A DNA stretch of 64,000 nt. Origin: Flagellimonas algicola. Lineage in GTDB: Bacteria; Bacteroidota; Bacteroidia; Flavobacteriales; Flavobacteriaceae. Shown piece after piece: positions 26,042-34,782 of this stretch. The stretch lies in NCBI RefSeq assembly GCF_005937185.1, contig NZ_VCNI01000001.1:740657-804656 (forward strand), given 5' to 3'. The notes beneath the pieces are model-generated. The model searched no databases. It was not told where the DNA came from and saw nothing but the letters and a program-made list of their open reading frames with translations. Both the position numbers and the translations under genes were made by a program. Each line of letters opens with the position of its first letter. Position 1 is the stretch's first letter.

Positions 26042-26737
26042 TTAATTCTTGGTGCTATCATAAGCTTCTTCCTTGAGTTCCTCACTAGCCATGATGGCCA
26101 ATTCCACTCTACGGTTTTTTGCTTTTCCTTCAGAAGTTTCATTGCTTTCACGAGGCTGGGTCTCCCCATACCATTTGGTGGTAAACCTTCCAGAGGAAAT
26201 TCCCTTGCTTACCAAATAGTTGGTAACGGATTCCGCTCTTTGTTGGGATAGGTTCCAGTTGTACTCTTCGCTTCCGGCACTATCTGTATGACCTTCCACC
26301 AAAATGATGGATTTAGGGTACTCCTTAAAAATACCAGCCAATTTATCCAAAGTGGTGGCAGAGGTTCCTTTCACATCGGATTTGTTGGTATCAAAATAAA
26401 CTCCGGCATCTTCATTGAAGGTAACATTGATTCCTTCGCCAACCCGTTTTACTTCCGCGCCTGGAATTTCTTCCTCAATCCGTTCCGCCTGTCTGTCCAT
26501 TCGGTTACCAATGTAACCCCCAGCGGCTCCTCCAACAACAGCACCAATAATGGCGCCTAATGCAGTATTTCCTTTTTTACCCACATTGTTGCCAATAATT
26601 CCGCCAATTACAGCACCCCCGGCAGCACCAATGGCAGCACCTTTTTGGGTGTTGTTTGCATTTTTAACGGCATTACAGCCCACCATAAGACCAAAAGCCA
26701 AAATAATGGCGGTACTTCTAACTACTATATTTTTCAT
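26042..26737 (-). CDS. OmpA-family lipoprotein with glycine zipper
   Basis: 231 residues from ATG 26737 (MKNIVVRSTAIILAFG); an upstream ATG at 26761 lies within the preceding gene. Lipobox GLMVGC (Cys about 21). A glycine-zipper segment of two to three GAAIGAAGGAVIGGIIGN-like units follows (about 33-75), then a C-terminal OmpA peptidoglycan-binding domain: VYFDTNKSDVKG, LVEGHTDSAGSEEYN, LSQQRAESVTNYLVSKGI and GKAKNRRVEL. It likely links the outer membrane to peptidoglycan. It follows the lipocalin-like gene by 4 bp on the same strand and ends at a strong terminator. Confidence 0.9.
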   Translation of the reverse strand: MKNIVVRSTAIILAFGLMVGCNAVKNANNTQKGAAIGAAGGAVIGGIIGNNVGKKGNTALGAIIGAVVGGAAGGYIGNRMDRQAERIEEEIPGAEVKRVGEGINVTFNEDAGVYFDTNKSDVKGTSATTLDKLAGIFKEYPKSIILVEGHTDSAGSEEYNWNLSQQRAESVTNYLVSKGISSGRFTTKWYGETQPRESNETSEGKAKNRRVELAIMASEELKEEAYDSTKN

Positions 26738-26741
26738 CTGA

Positions 26742-27227
26742 TTATTTTTTTGAGAATTCATAAACTATGGTGACGAGTTCACCTTCGACGGAAACATTGG
26801 ACTTAAGTACCATGGCCTGCTCGGAAAGACTGGCAATGTTCAAGCGATAACCTACCCCACCAGATATGTCCTTGCGCTTATCATCAATAAATTTGAACTG
26901 AAGTTGGCTACTGTAGTTTTGGGATGGTTCCACAACCGACCATCTAAAGAAGCGATCTCCACCTTGACAAAGGCTGCTTTGGGAAATGGTGTACCGTCCG
27001 GTACTGTTATTGTCCCTAAAAAACCAGTCGCTGCCCTCAAAGCAAATATCCTCTGCATCGTTGAAAATGACGGACTTAAAGTTACCTGTGTTGTTCTCGT
27101 ACGAAATGTTGTCTAAAGTCCAGGAACCGCTAAAGAGATTTCTTTGCGTCCTTGCACTTTTGGAAACGGAGCATGACGAGAAAATGAGTCCCGCCAGTGC
27201 CATAAAAATCAATGATTTTCTTACCAT
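26742..27227 (-). CDS. Lipocalin-like lipoprotein
   Basis: 161 residues, signal peptide with lipobox FSSCS (Cys 19). The mature part starts LFSGSWTLDNISYENNTGNFK, a lipocalin-type W-x-L opening, and continues as a short beta barrel (GSDWFFRDNNSTGRYTI, FFRWSVVEPSQNYSSQLQFKFID). This pairing of lipocalin-like lipoprotein and OmpA lipoprotein recurs in flavobacteria as far as I recall. Co-transcription is likely (4-bp gap). An inverted repeat with 7-bp arms lies about 27 bp upstream of its start. Confidence 0.75.
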   Translation of the reverse strand: MVRKSLIFMALAGLIFSSCSVSKSARTQRNLFSGSWTLDNISYENNTGNFKSVIFNDAEDICFEGSDWFFRDNNSTGRYTISQSSLCQGGDRFFRWSVVEPSQNYSSQLQFKFIDDKRKDISGGVGYRLNIASLSEQAMVLKSNVSVEGELVTIVYEFSKK

Positions 27228-27253
27228 AAGATTAGGAGTTTAATTTTGAGTAT

Positions 27254-27273
27254 ATACGGTTGAGACACCGTAT
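27254..27273. promoter_or_regulatory. Inverted repeat upstream of the lipocalin/ompA operon
   Basis: ATACGGT-TGAGAC-ACCGTAT, a perfect 7-bp stem with a 6-base loop, lies between the E1 gene stop (27314) and the lipocalin start (27227). No long T-tract follows on either strand, so it could be an operator or a weak terminator of the E1 transcript. Confidence 0.4.
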
Positions 27274-27313
27274 TGACTCTTTTAAGTTGTTAAAAAAATG
27301 TTAAACATATATT

Positions 27314-29290
27314 TCAGTAGGTGTATAATTCCAAAAGCGCTGCTTCAAATCTTTGTTTGGGCAAATACTCCTCTTCCAATGACTTTGCAAATGGAACCGG
27401 GGTTTCCAAACTGCCCACCCGTTTTATTGGAGCGTCCAAATATTCAAAACAATTTTCCATGACCATGGCGGCAATGTCGCTGGCAATACCGCCAAACAAT
27501 GTGTCTTCCTGTAAAACAATCAGTTTTGATGTCTTTTTTACCGATTGATAAATGGTATCGACATCGAGAGGTTGAAGTGTACGCAAATCTATGACATCTG
27601 CATTAATTTCTGGGTGTTTTTCCAAAATTTCCAATGCCCAATGTACTCCAGCTCCATAGGTAACCACACTCAAATCCTGTCCACTCCTCAATACGTTGGC
27701 CTTGCCAAATGGAATGGTATAATATTCTGTGGGCACATCTTCGTAAATACTTCGATAGAGTCCTTTATGCTCAAAAAACAATACTGGGTTGGGGTCGTTA
27801 ATAGCCGTTGCCAGCAAGCCTTTGGCATCCGAAGGAAATGCCGGATAGGCCACTTTTAATCCAGGGGTCTTGGTAAACCAAGCTTCATTGGTCTGTGAAT
27901 GAAATGGACCTGCGCCCACCCCTGCACCGCAGGGCATTCTGATGACCACATCTGCATTTTGCCCCCAACGGTAATGTACTTTGGCCAGATAGTTTACAAT
28001 AGGGTTGAATCCGGAGCTAACAAAATCTGCAAATTGCATTTCCACCACAGATTTCATCCCATTTATGGACAGTCCCATAGCTGCAGACACTATTGCTGAC
28101 TCGCAGATTGGAGTATTTCTTACTCTTCGCTTTCCAAAGGCTTTGGTAAAGCCCTCAGTAATCTTAAAAACCCCTCCATAATCTGCAATGTCCTGACCCA
28201 TGATGATCAAGTCATTATATTTCTCCATGGATTGTTCCAACCCTTGGGATACGGCATCTACTAAGCGAATGTTTTCTATCTTTTCATTTTTTTTATAATG
28301 TTTATAATCAAATTCTTGATAAACATTATTTAACTCTTTAGTTAAAGTTGATTCAATTGAGGGCTCGTCATACGCCGTCTTTAGATTGGCATTGATTTCC
28401 TCTGTAATTTCAGCTCGATACGCCTCTATTTTGGCATCATCCAGGAACCCTTTGTCTTTTAAAAATTCCTCGTAATTGGATATGGGGTCTTTTTTGGCCC
28501 ATTTATTCATCAATTTTTCGGGAACATACTTTGTTCCACTGGCCTCTTCATGTCCTCGCATACGAAAGGTTTTGAACTCCAGCAGAATGGGCCGGGGTCT
28601 TTTACGAATGGCCTTGCACAATTCATTCACCTTGCTATATACCTCCAGAATATTGTTCCCATCTATTATTCTGGACTCCATTCCATAGCCTTTGGCCCGA
28701 TCTACCAAATCCTTGCAGTTGTATTGCTCATTTGTTGGAGTGGACAAGCCGTATCCGTTATTTTCGATGCAAAACAGTACAGGAAGATTCCAAACGGAGG
28801 CGACATTCAAAGCTTCATGGAAATCACCTTCACTGGTAGCGCCCTCACCGGTGAACACTGCCGTAGCTCGCTTCTTACGTCTGAGCATATCTGCAAGAGC
28901 TATACCATCGGCTACGCCTAATTGCGGGCCTAAATGGGAAATCATACCAACAATCTTGTATTCCTGGGTTCCAAAATGAAAACTTCTATCCCTTCCGTTT
29001 GTAAAACCGCTTTTCTTTCCCTGCCATTGGGAAAAAAGTCGATGTAGTGGCACCCCTCGCGAGGTAAAGACCCCAAGATTCCGATGCATCGGCAAGATGT
29101 ACTCTTCAGGATTGAGGGCATGGGTTACTCCAACCGAAATAGCCTCCTGTCCAATTCCACTAAACCATTTGGATATTTTCCCCTGCCGTAACAGCACCAA
29201 CATCTTCTCCTCTATCATCCTGGGTTTCAACATTCCCTTGTATAAATCCAGTAATTTCTCCTGGGGCAACCCACCAATATGGTATCTCAT
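27314..29290 (-). CDS. Fused E1 alpha/beta subunit of a 2-oxoacid dehydrogenase
   Basis: 658 residues. The first half is an E1-alpha subunit: the thiamine-diphosphate motif opens with GEG at 148-150 and closes with NN at 177-178. The second half, from about 345 (ENIRLVDAVSQGLEQSMEKY), is an E1-beta subunit (IMGQDIADYGGVFKITEGF, CESAIVSAAMGLS, final VPFAKSLEEEYLP). Fusion of both subunits in one chain is common in Bacteroidota; the branched-chain or pyruvate-type substrate cannot be fixed here. No E2 or E3 gene is nearby. It is divergent from the 2OG-oxygenase gene. Confidence 0.9.
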   Translation of the reverse strand: MRYHIGGLPQEKLLDLYKGMLKPRMIEEKMLVLLRQGKISKWFSGIGQEAISVGVTHALNPEEYILPMHRNLGVFTSRGVPLHRLFSQWQGKKSGFTNGRDRSFHFGTQEYKIVGMISHLGPQLGVADGIALADMLRRKKRATAVFTGEGATSEGDFHEALNVASVWNLPVLFCIENNGYGLSTPTNEQYNCKDLVDRAKGYGMESRIIDGNNILEVYSKVNELCKAIRKRPRPILLEFKTFRMRGHEEASGTKYVPEKLMNKWAKKDPISNYEEFLKDKGFLDDAKIEAYRAEITEEINANLKTAYDEPSIESTLTKELNNVYQEFDYKHYKKNEKIENIRLVDAVSQGLEQSMEKYNDLIIMGQDIADYGGVFKITEGFTKAFGKRRVRNTPICESAIVSAAMGLSINGMKSVVEMQFADFVSSGFNPIVNYLAKVHYRWGQNADVVIRMPCGAGVGAGPFHSQTNEAWFTKTPGLKVAYPAFPSDAKGLLATAINDPNPVLFFEHKGLYRSIYEDVPTEYYTIPFGKANVLRSGQDLSVVTYGAGVHWALEILEKHPEINADVIDLRTLQPLDVDTIYQSVKKTSKLIVLQEDTLFGGIASDIAAMVMENCFEYLDAPIKRVGSLETPVPFAKSLEEEYLPKQRFEAALLELYTY

Positions 29291-29374
29291 AAAGCTTCAA
29301 TTCAGTCGGGATAAATGTAATAAAAATGCGCACCATCAACCATGAAATATTCCCAATCGTTTCCTAATATTCCT

Positions 29375-29382
29375 TACTTTTG
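29375..29382 (+). promoter_or_regulatory. -7 promoter box of the 2OG-oxygenase gene
   Basis: TACTTTTG, an exact TAnnTTTG match, ends 22 bp before ATG 29405. I see no well-placed -33 TTTG. Confidence 0.4.
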
Positions 29383-29404
29383 AAAATAGCTAAAATTTCA
29401 TGTC

Positions 29405-30355
29405 ATGAGTGCAATTCCAAGTGTGGACCTTTCTGATTTTATCTCAGGGGATCCTTCCAGAAAACAAAAGTTTATTAAAGAAATAGGTGCTGCTTTTGAA
29501 GACATTGGATTTGTGGCCCTAAGTGGTCATTTTCTTTCAGATGAACTTGTGGAACAGTTGTACGGGCAGATCAAAAAGTTTTTCCAATTGCCGCAAGATG
29601 TCAAAGATAACTACGAGATAGCAGGCATTGGCGGCCAAAGGGGCTATACTTCCTTTGGAAAAGAACATGCTAAAGGAAAAAAGGAAGGCGATCTGAAGGA
29701 GTTCTGGCATTTTGGGCAATATGTTGAAGACAATCCTACTTTGGAAGCTGAATATCCGGACAATGTTACTGTTAGTGAACTTCCCGATTTCAATAGCACT
29801 GGGGAGGAAACCTACAAAATGCTGGAGAAAACAGCAAAATATGTACTTCGCGCATTGGCTCTCCATCTTGGATTGGAAGAAAAATATTTTGACCAATGGA
29901 TCAAAAATGGGAATTCTATATTAAGACCCATTCACTACCCCCCTATTACCGAGGAACCCAAAAATGCGGTTAGAGCTGCAGCCCATGGTGACATTAACCT
30001 CATCACCTTGCTTATGGGGGCACATGGAAAGGGCTTACAGGTCCAGAACCATCAAAAAGAATGGGTGGATGCCATTGCCAGACAGGACCAATTGATGATC
30101 AATGTGGGGGATATGCTTTCCAGATTGACCAATAACAAACTTAAATCCACTATACATCAAGTGGTTAATCCCCCTAAGGAACTTTGGGGATCATCACGGT
30201 ACTCTATTCCATTTTTTATGCATCCGGTAAGTGAAATGCCCTTAAACTGCCTTGAGCATTGTATTGATGAGGACCATCCTAAGGGATTTGAGGACACCAC
30301 AGCCGGGGAATATTTGAATGAACGGCTTATTGAGCTTGGACTGGTTAAAAAGTAA
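29405..30355 (+). CDS. 2-oxoglutarate/Fe(II)-dependent oxygenase (isopenicillin N synthase family)
   Basis: 316 residues with the isopenicillin N synthase/flavonol-synthase layout: DIOX_N region (IPSVDLSDFISGDPSRKQKFIKEIGAAFEDIGFVALSGH) then the catalytic domain. Metal ligands His194-x-Asp196 (AAHGDINLITLL) and His251 (KSTIHQVV), and the cosubstrate-binding Arg-x-Ser at 265-267 (RYS). An aromatic-rich active site segment follows (IPFFMHP). The substrate is unknown and no biosynthetic cluster surrounds it. A SUI1-like gene starts 2 bp after its stop. Confidence 0.85.
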   Translation: MSAIPSVDLSDFISGDPSRKQKFIKEIGAAFEDIGFVALSGHFLSDELVEQLYGQIKKFFQLPQDVKDNYEIAGIGGQRGYTSFGKEHAKGKKEGDLKEFWHFGQYVEDNPTLEAEYPDNVTVSELPDFNSTGEETYKMLEKTAKYVLRALALHLGLEEKYFDQWIKNGNSILRPIHYPPITEEPKNAVRAAAHGDINLITLLMGAHGKGLQVQNHQKEWVDAIARQDQLMINVGDMLSRLTNNKLKSTIHQVVNPPKELWGSSRYSIPFFMHPVSEMPLNCLEHCIDEDHPKGFEDTTAGEYLNERLIELGLVKK

Positions 30356-30357
30356 GC

Positions 30358-30690
30358 ATGGATTTACAGGACCAGCTTAAAAATTTGTTTCCAGACCATA
30401 CCCCGGAGCAAACAGAAGCCGAAAAGGAGCCACATGTTCCCAAATATTGGCTTCAAGACGACCCAATAATCTGCAAATACGAAAAAAGAAAAGGAAAACC
30501 TGTCACCATTCTGGAAGGATACAATGGAGCTAACTCCGATTTTAAAAAATTGACCAAAGACCTAAAGTCCTTACTGGGTGTCGGGGGAAGCTTCAAAAAC
30601 GAATCCATCATTATTCAAGGAGATTATCGGAATAAAATCATGGATTATTTAAAAGACCATGGATTTTCTGTAAAACGCGTTGGTGGATAA
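30358..30690 (+). CDS. SUI1/eIF1-like translation factor
   Basis: 110 residues. The C-terminal 65 residues match the SUI1/YciH fold: VTILEGYNGANSDFKKLTKDLKSLLGVGGSFKN, then IIIQGDYRNKIMDYLKDHGFSVKRVGG. The bacterial homologue acts on initiation fidelity at the small ribosomal subunit. The first 40 residues are an acidic variable tail. Start ATG 30358 is 2 bp after the oxygenase stop, so the two are co-transcribed; no link in function is evident. Confidence 0.9.
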   Translation: MDLQDQLKNLFPDHTPEQTEAEKEPHVPKYWLQDDPIICKYEKRKGKPVTILEGYNGANSDFKKLTKDLKSLLGVGGSFKNESIIIQGDYRNKIMDYLKDHGFSVKRVGG

Positions 30691-30837
30691 CTCCAAATAA
30701 ACCAAGAAATCCCTTGGGCCTCTTCCTTTCCATGTTAAATTTAAGCTTTGACAACCAAGGTTTTACGAAAAAAGTTTTTGAGTTCTTGGTTTAAATATTA
30801 CATTTAATGCTCCTAACCGACGAAAACTAAGTTGAAA

Positions 30838-31770
30838 ATGAAATCACTGTTGCATATTACCAACGGGGACTCTTTCACGTCAAAACTTCAAACGCTAAAT
30901 CTTAAGGGGGATATTATTACATGGAGGGAAATGCTTTGCGAGGGCAAAACCCTTTGTGCAGTAGGCAGTGAATCCTTCTGGAAGACGCGTTTTGAATTTT
31001 TGAACAAGAATTACAAGGTTACCAAATCTTGGTTCGTAGAGAAAACCCTGAAGGAGTACCGCTCCCTTTGCAACCATAAGCAACAAGATCAGATTGTGCT
31101 GTGGTTTGAGTATGACCTATTCTGCCAAATTAATATGCTAGCAGTTCTTAGCTGGTTGAAGACCCACCGAAGACATGCTGAAATCTCTTTGGTATGCAGC
31201 GGAAAGGAAGATGCAACAGACAAACTGTATGGCTTAAGCGAACTAAGCGACGATAAGTTACTGGAACTGTACGAAAACAGAACGATTTTGTCCCAGGACG
31301 ATATAGAGTTCGCCGACTATGTATGGCAGCTATATTGCAGTGACAATCCCATACGCTTGGAAAACCTTATTGCCCACAACAATTTCCAGTTCCAGTACCT
31401 TTCCGAAGCCTTAAAAGCACACCTTAAACGTTTCCCGACCATCAAGAATGGTTTGAACGAGCTGGAAAACCAGGTCTTGGAGACTGCGGTCGGTGAAAAA
31501 CCTAAATCCAGAAAGGAACTTTTGAGCAGCATGCTTACGAATCAAGGATACTATGGATTTGGGGATACCCAACACAACCGTATCATCACGTCGTTAAAAC
31601 CATTGTTCAGCTCTTTCAATCCGGTAAAGCTGACCAAAATGGGTAAGGATGTTTTAGAAAACAAAGCAAATTATTATTCACAACTACGTGATAATCAATT
31701 ATATTTGGGAGGTTCTTTAAAGTATAGCTTCTTATATAATTCATCTACGGACCGCATACTAAAATTGTAA
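30838..31770 (+). CDS. DUF1835 domain-containing protein
   Basis: 310 residues from ATG 30838 (MKSLLHITNGDSF); a TTG two codons upstream is also in frame. The N-terminal DUF1835 domain (HITNGDSFTSKL, GDIITWREMLCEG, VLWFEYDLFCQINMLAVLSWL) is followed by the common DUF3658-like extension. It has no signal peptide, so it is cytoplasmic. Function is unproven. Transcription runs toward the phosphorylase gene, which starts 3 bp after its stop, so they are probably one transcription unit. Confidence 0.75.
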   Translation: MKSLLHITNGDSFTSKLQTLNLKGDIITWREMLCEGKTLCAVGSESFWKTRFEFLNKNYKVTKSWFVEKTLKEYRSLCNHKQQDQIVLWFEYDLFCQINMLAVLSWLKTHRRHAEISLVCSGKEDATDKLYGLSELSDDKLLELYENRTILSQDDIEFADYVWQLYCSDNPIRLENLIAHNNFQFQYLSEALKAHLKRFPTIKNGLNELENQVLETAVGEKPKSRKELLSSMLTNQGYYGFGDTQHNRIITSLKPLFSSFNPVKLTKMGKDVLENKANYYSQLRDNQLYLGGSLKYSFLYNSSTDRILKL

Positions 31771-31773
31771 TAT

Positions 31774-32643
31774 ATGGCATTGGGCCACTCAGAGCTCATT
31801 CTGAATCCTGATGGCAGTATTTACCATCTTAATCTTCATCCGGAAGATATTTCCAATACCATTATCACCGTAGGTGACCCAGACCGGGTACGTTCGGTAA
31901 GCAGACATTTTGAAACTATCGAAGTTGAGAAAGGTAAGAGGGAATTTCTTGCTCACACTGGTACTTTTAACGGGAAAAGAATTACGGTAATTTCAACAGG
32001 AATTGGAACGGACAATATCGATATTGTCTGTAATGAATTGGATGCCCTGGTCAATGTAAATTTTAAGACCCGCCAAATAAAAGATGAGCTTACCCAGTTG
32101 GATTTTATACGGATTGGTACATCGGGCGCTATACAGGAAGACATCCCCGTGGACACCTTCTTACTAAGCTCTTCCGCGGTTGGTTTTGACGGTTTGATGC
32201 ACTTTTACGATACTGGACAAGCGGGCAACCAAGGATTGGAACAGGAGTTGAATGGTTTTCTGGCTTGGCAGACCCATAAAATAAGTGCTTATGCCTTTGA
32301 TGCGGATGCTTCTTTAGCCGACATATTTGCTGAAAATCATATACGATTTGGAATAACCGCAACAAATTCAGGGTTTTATGGCCCTCAAGGACGGAGTATT
32401 AGGCTTCAACCGCGTATCACTGAATTTAATAGGAAGCTTGCCGACTTTTCGTATCAAAATCAGCGAATTACCAACCTGGAAATGGAGACTGCAGGTATCT
32501 ATGGGCTTTCCAAAATGCATGGACACCGGGCGGTTTCCCTGAATGCCATCTTGGCCAACAGGGCCACAGGAGAATTTTCCGAAAGACCTATGCGTACCGT
32601 GAACGAACTCATTCAATTGGCCTTGGAAAAACTAACGGCATAA
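31774..32643 (+). CDS. Nucleoside phosphorylase (PNP/UDP family)
   Basis: 289 residues of the PNP_UDP fold: phosphate-loop VGDPDRVRS (about 33-41), STGIGTDNIDIVCNELDAL, the IRIGTSGAIQ loop and the NLEMETAGIYGLSKMHGHRAV segment that binds ribose in uridine phosphorylase-type enzymes. It cleaves a nucleoside with phosphate to a base and ribose-1-phosphate; whether it prefers uridine or a purine is not readable. Start is 3 bp after the DUF1835 gene. Confidence 0.85.
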   Translation: MALGHSELILNPDGSIYHLNLHPEDISNTIITVGDPDRVRSVSRHFETIEVEKGKREFLAHTGTFNGKRITVISTGIGTDNIDIVCNELDALVNVNFKTRQIKDELTQLDFIRIGTSGAIQEDIPVDTFLLSSSAVGFDGLMHFYDTGQAGNQGLEQELNGFLAWQTHKISAYAFDADASLADIFAENHIRFGITATNSGFYGPQGRSIRLQPRITEFNRKLADFSYQNQRITNLEMETAGIYGLSKMHGHRAVSLNAILANRATGEFSERPMRTVNELIQLALEKLTA

Positions 32644-32704
32644 CGATTGGTTTGTCTTTTGCTTAACTTTATCCACCCATTTAATACCCGCAATAAAAGA
32701 CCAT

Positions 32705-33553
32705 ATGAAACAGGTAAAAATCGTTGGTGTTCCTGAGCATTTTAATTTGCCTTGGCATCTGGCCATTGAAGAATCTGCCTTTGAAGATCGTGGAATTCAA
32801 TTACAGTGGGAAGATATTCCAGAAGGAACTGGTAAGATGGCCAAACTTCTGGAAAATGGTGATGCCGACATGGCTATTATTCTTACTGAGGGCATTGTAA
32901 AAAGCATTGCCCAAGGTAATCCTGCCAAAATTGTTCAAGAGTACGTGTCCTCTCCCCTGCTTTGGGGAATTCATGTTGCCGCCGATAATAACCGAACTTC
33001 CATCTCCGACCTGGAAAATGACAAGATAGCTATAAGCCGTATGGGTAGTGGGAGTCATTTGATGTCCTATGTCCAAGCCCAAAGTCAAGGCTGGGACACC
33101 CAAAGCCTGGAATTTGAAATCATAAACAACTTGGATGGTGCAGTGGAGAGCTTGGTCAATGGCTCGGGGGCCTACTTCATGTGGGAGCATTTTACTACCA
33201 AACCCTTGGTAGATCAGGGCATCTTTAAACGGTTGGGGGATTGTCCAACGCCATGGCCTTGTTTTGTAATTGCGGCCAACACTACATTCCTAGGCAAAAA
33301 CAAGAATGTAGTTCAACATATTTTGGAAATCATAAACATGTATACTTCGGAATTTAAGCGAATTCCCAGTATAGACCGTACCTTGTCCAATAGATATGGG
33401 CAAAAATTGGAGGACATCAAGGAGTGGCTTTCAAAAACCAATTGGGGGCAGACACAGATGGGCAGCGAAACCTTGGAAAAGGTACAACGGCAACTCAGGG
33501 ATCTGGACTTGATTCAGGACATCAAACCCAATGAACATTTTTTGTATTCATGA
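32705..33553 (+). CDS. Cytoplasmic substrate-binding-type protein (NMT1-like fold)
   Basis: 282 residues with the two-lobe periplasmic-binding-protein fold seen in NMT1/ABC-type substrate-binding domains (QVKIVGVPEHFNLPWHLAIEE, GKMAKLLENGDADMAIIL, KIAISRMGSGSHLMSYV). It lacks a signal peptide, lipobox and linked permease or ATPase genes, so it is unlikely to work in ABC import here; it may be a cytoplasmic sensor or enzyme of the same fold. Its stop touches the convergent response regulator gene. Confidence 0.6.
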   Translation: MKQVKIVGVPEHFNLPWHLAIEESAFEDRGIQLQWEDIPEGTGKMAKLLENGDADMAIILTEGIVKSIAQGNPAKIVQEYVSSPLLWGIHVAADNNRTSISDLENDKIAISRMGSGSHLMSYVQAQSQGWDTQSLEFEIINNLDGAVESLVNGSGAYFMWEHFTTKPLVDQGIFKRLGDCPTPWPCFVIAANTTFLGKNKNVVQHILEIINMYTSEFKRIPSIDRTLSNRYGQKLEDIKEWLSKTNWGQTQMGSETLEKVQRQLRDLDLIQDIKPNEHFLYS

Positions 33554-33574
33554 TCAAGAAAAATGTTTCTTGAT
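33553..33574. terminator. Possible bidirectional terminator hairpin at two convergent stops
   Basis: ATCAAGAAA-AATG-TTTCTTGAT is a perfect 9-bp stem beginning at the last base of the substrate-binding gene stop. It overlaps the 3' end of the response-regulator coding region. It could stop both transcripts, though no T-run follows on either strand. Confidence 0.4.
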
Positions 33575-34012
33575 GAGTGCCTTGAAAGATATATCGGATA
33601 ACGGCTTCTGAGCCGTGTCCCTCACATTGGGATTGGCCAAGGCCAGAGCTGTATTTTCTTCAGTGTCCAAGGCAGTTAGCATAATAATGACAATTTTGTC
33701 CCTAAATTCTGCTTCAAATTGTTGTCCATAACCGTCCAGAAACTCCCAGCCGTTCATAACGGGCATATTGGTATCCAAGACAAGTAGACAGGGAAGATGG
33801 TCTTCATCCAAATCCGTAGCTAAGAATTCAATGGCTTCCATACCATTACATGCCGTAAAGACTGGAAGGTTACTATCTAACTGCTTTAAAAAAAATCTGT
33901 TTAAAAAATTCGTGGTTTCGTCGTCATCAACAAGCAAAACCGATTTCAATCTGCGCAACGTATCAGAATTTTCGTATGGGGTTAGTTTACATATAAACGT
34001 AAGAAATTCCAA
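33554..34012 (-). CDS. Single-domain response regulator (receiver only)
   Basis: Up to 152 residues; the receiver core starts at KSVLLVDDDETTNF (acidic pair) and shows the phospho-acceptor in LLVLDTNMPVMNGWEFL, the Thr in IIMLTAL and Lys in TAQKPLSD. There is no output domain. ATG 34012 would put 21 residues before the core, while a TTG at 33949 is a shorter option. No kinase gene is adjacent. It runs into the substrate-binding gene, with stops touching. Confidence 0.8.
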   Translation of the reverse strand: MEFLTFICKLTPYENSDTLRRLKSVLLVDDDETTNFLNRFFLKQLDSNLPVFTACNGMEAIEFLATDLDEDHLPCLLVLDTNMPVMNGWEFLDGYGQQFEAEFRDKIVIIMLTALDTEENTALALANPNVRDTAQKPLSDISFKALIKKHFS

Positions 34013-34044
34013 CTAGTTTTAAGAAAACACTTTCAAGAAGTAAT

Positions 34045-34710
34045 TCACCAACTTATTAACGTTTTTCCCATTTGGGCCAGCAACTTATTGGTGCTGCTAA
34101 AGTGCTGGTTACCAAACCAAAGCCCTCGATTTGCGCTTAAAGGGGAGGGATGACCGGAGGTAAGTATGCGGTGTTTGGTCTTATCTATGAGGGAAATTTT
34201 CTTTTTGGCAAAGCCACCCCAAAGCAAAAACACAATCCCATCCATTTGGGAGGATATGGTTTTGATCACAGCGTCCGTGAATTTCTCCCAACCCTTGTTT
34301 TGATGGCTTCCGGCTTGATGGGCCCGCACCGTTAAGGTGGCATTCAACAGTAATACCCCCTGTTGCGCCCAACGCTCCAAATTGCCGCTTTGTGGGTAGG
34401 GCTTTTCTACATCGGTCTTTATTTCTTTAAAGATATTCACCAATGAAGGTGGGTGGGAAATACCGTCTTTAACGGAAAAACAGAGTCCGTTGGCTTGATT
34501 TGGGCCATGGTAGGGATCCTGACCAATAACTACCACCTTGGTTTCGTAAAACGGGCAATGGTCAAAGGCAGCAAATATATCCTGCCCTTTAGGGTAGCAG
34601 GTATGCTGCTGATATTCCCCCTTCACAAATTGAACCAACTGTTCAAAATAGGTCTGCTCAAATTCAGATTGTAAGTGTTTCTTCCAGCTTGGCTCTATAT
34701 GTACCTCCAT
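34045..34710 (-). CDS. ung: Uracil-DNA glycosylase
   Basis: 221 residues, family-1 UDG. The water-activating loop is VVVIGQDPYHGPNQANGLCFSV, the substrate loop GVLLLNATLTVRAHQAGSH, and the DNA-intercalation loop SGHPSPLSANRG; the length is normal. It removes uracil from DNA as the first step of base-excision repair. Divergent from the YfcC-like gene with 72 bp between starts. Confidence 0.95.
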   Translation of the reverse strand: MEVHIEPSWKKHLQSEFEQTYFEQLVQFVKGEYQQHTCYPKGQDIFAAFDHCPFYETKVVVIGQDPYHGPNQANGLCFSVKDGISHPPSLVNIFKEIKTDVEKPYPQSGNLERWAQQGVLLLNATLTVRAHQAGSHQNKGWEKFTDAVIKTISSQMDGIVFLLWGGFAKKKISLIDKTKHRILTSGHPSPLSANRGLWFGNQHFSSTNKLLAQMGKTLISW

Positions 34711-34782
34711 TAATTTCTTTCATTTCCAAGGATAAAACTAAAAATAATATCTTTCTACTTTGCTAATTAATTATTAGGACTT

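Noticed and set aside
32705..33553. ABC transporter substrate-binding lipoprotein
   Set aside because: No signal peptide or lipobox and no transporter genes nearby; reported instead as a cytoplasmic protein of the fold.
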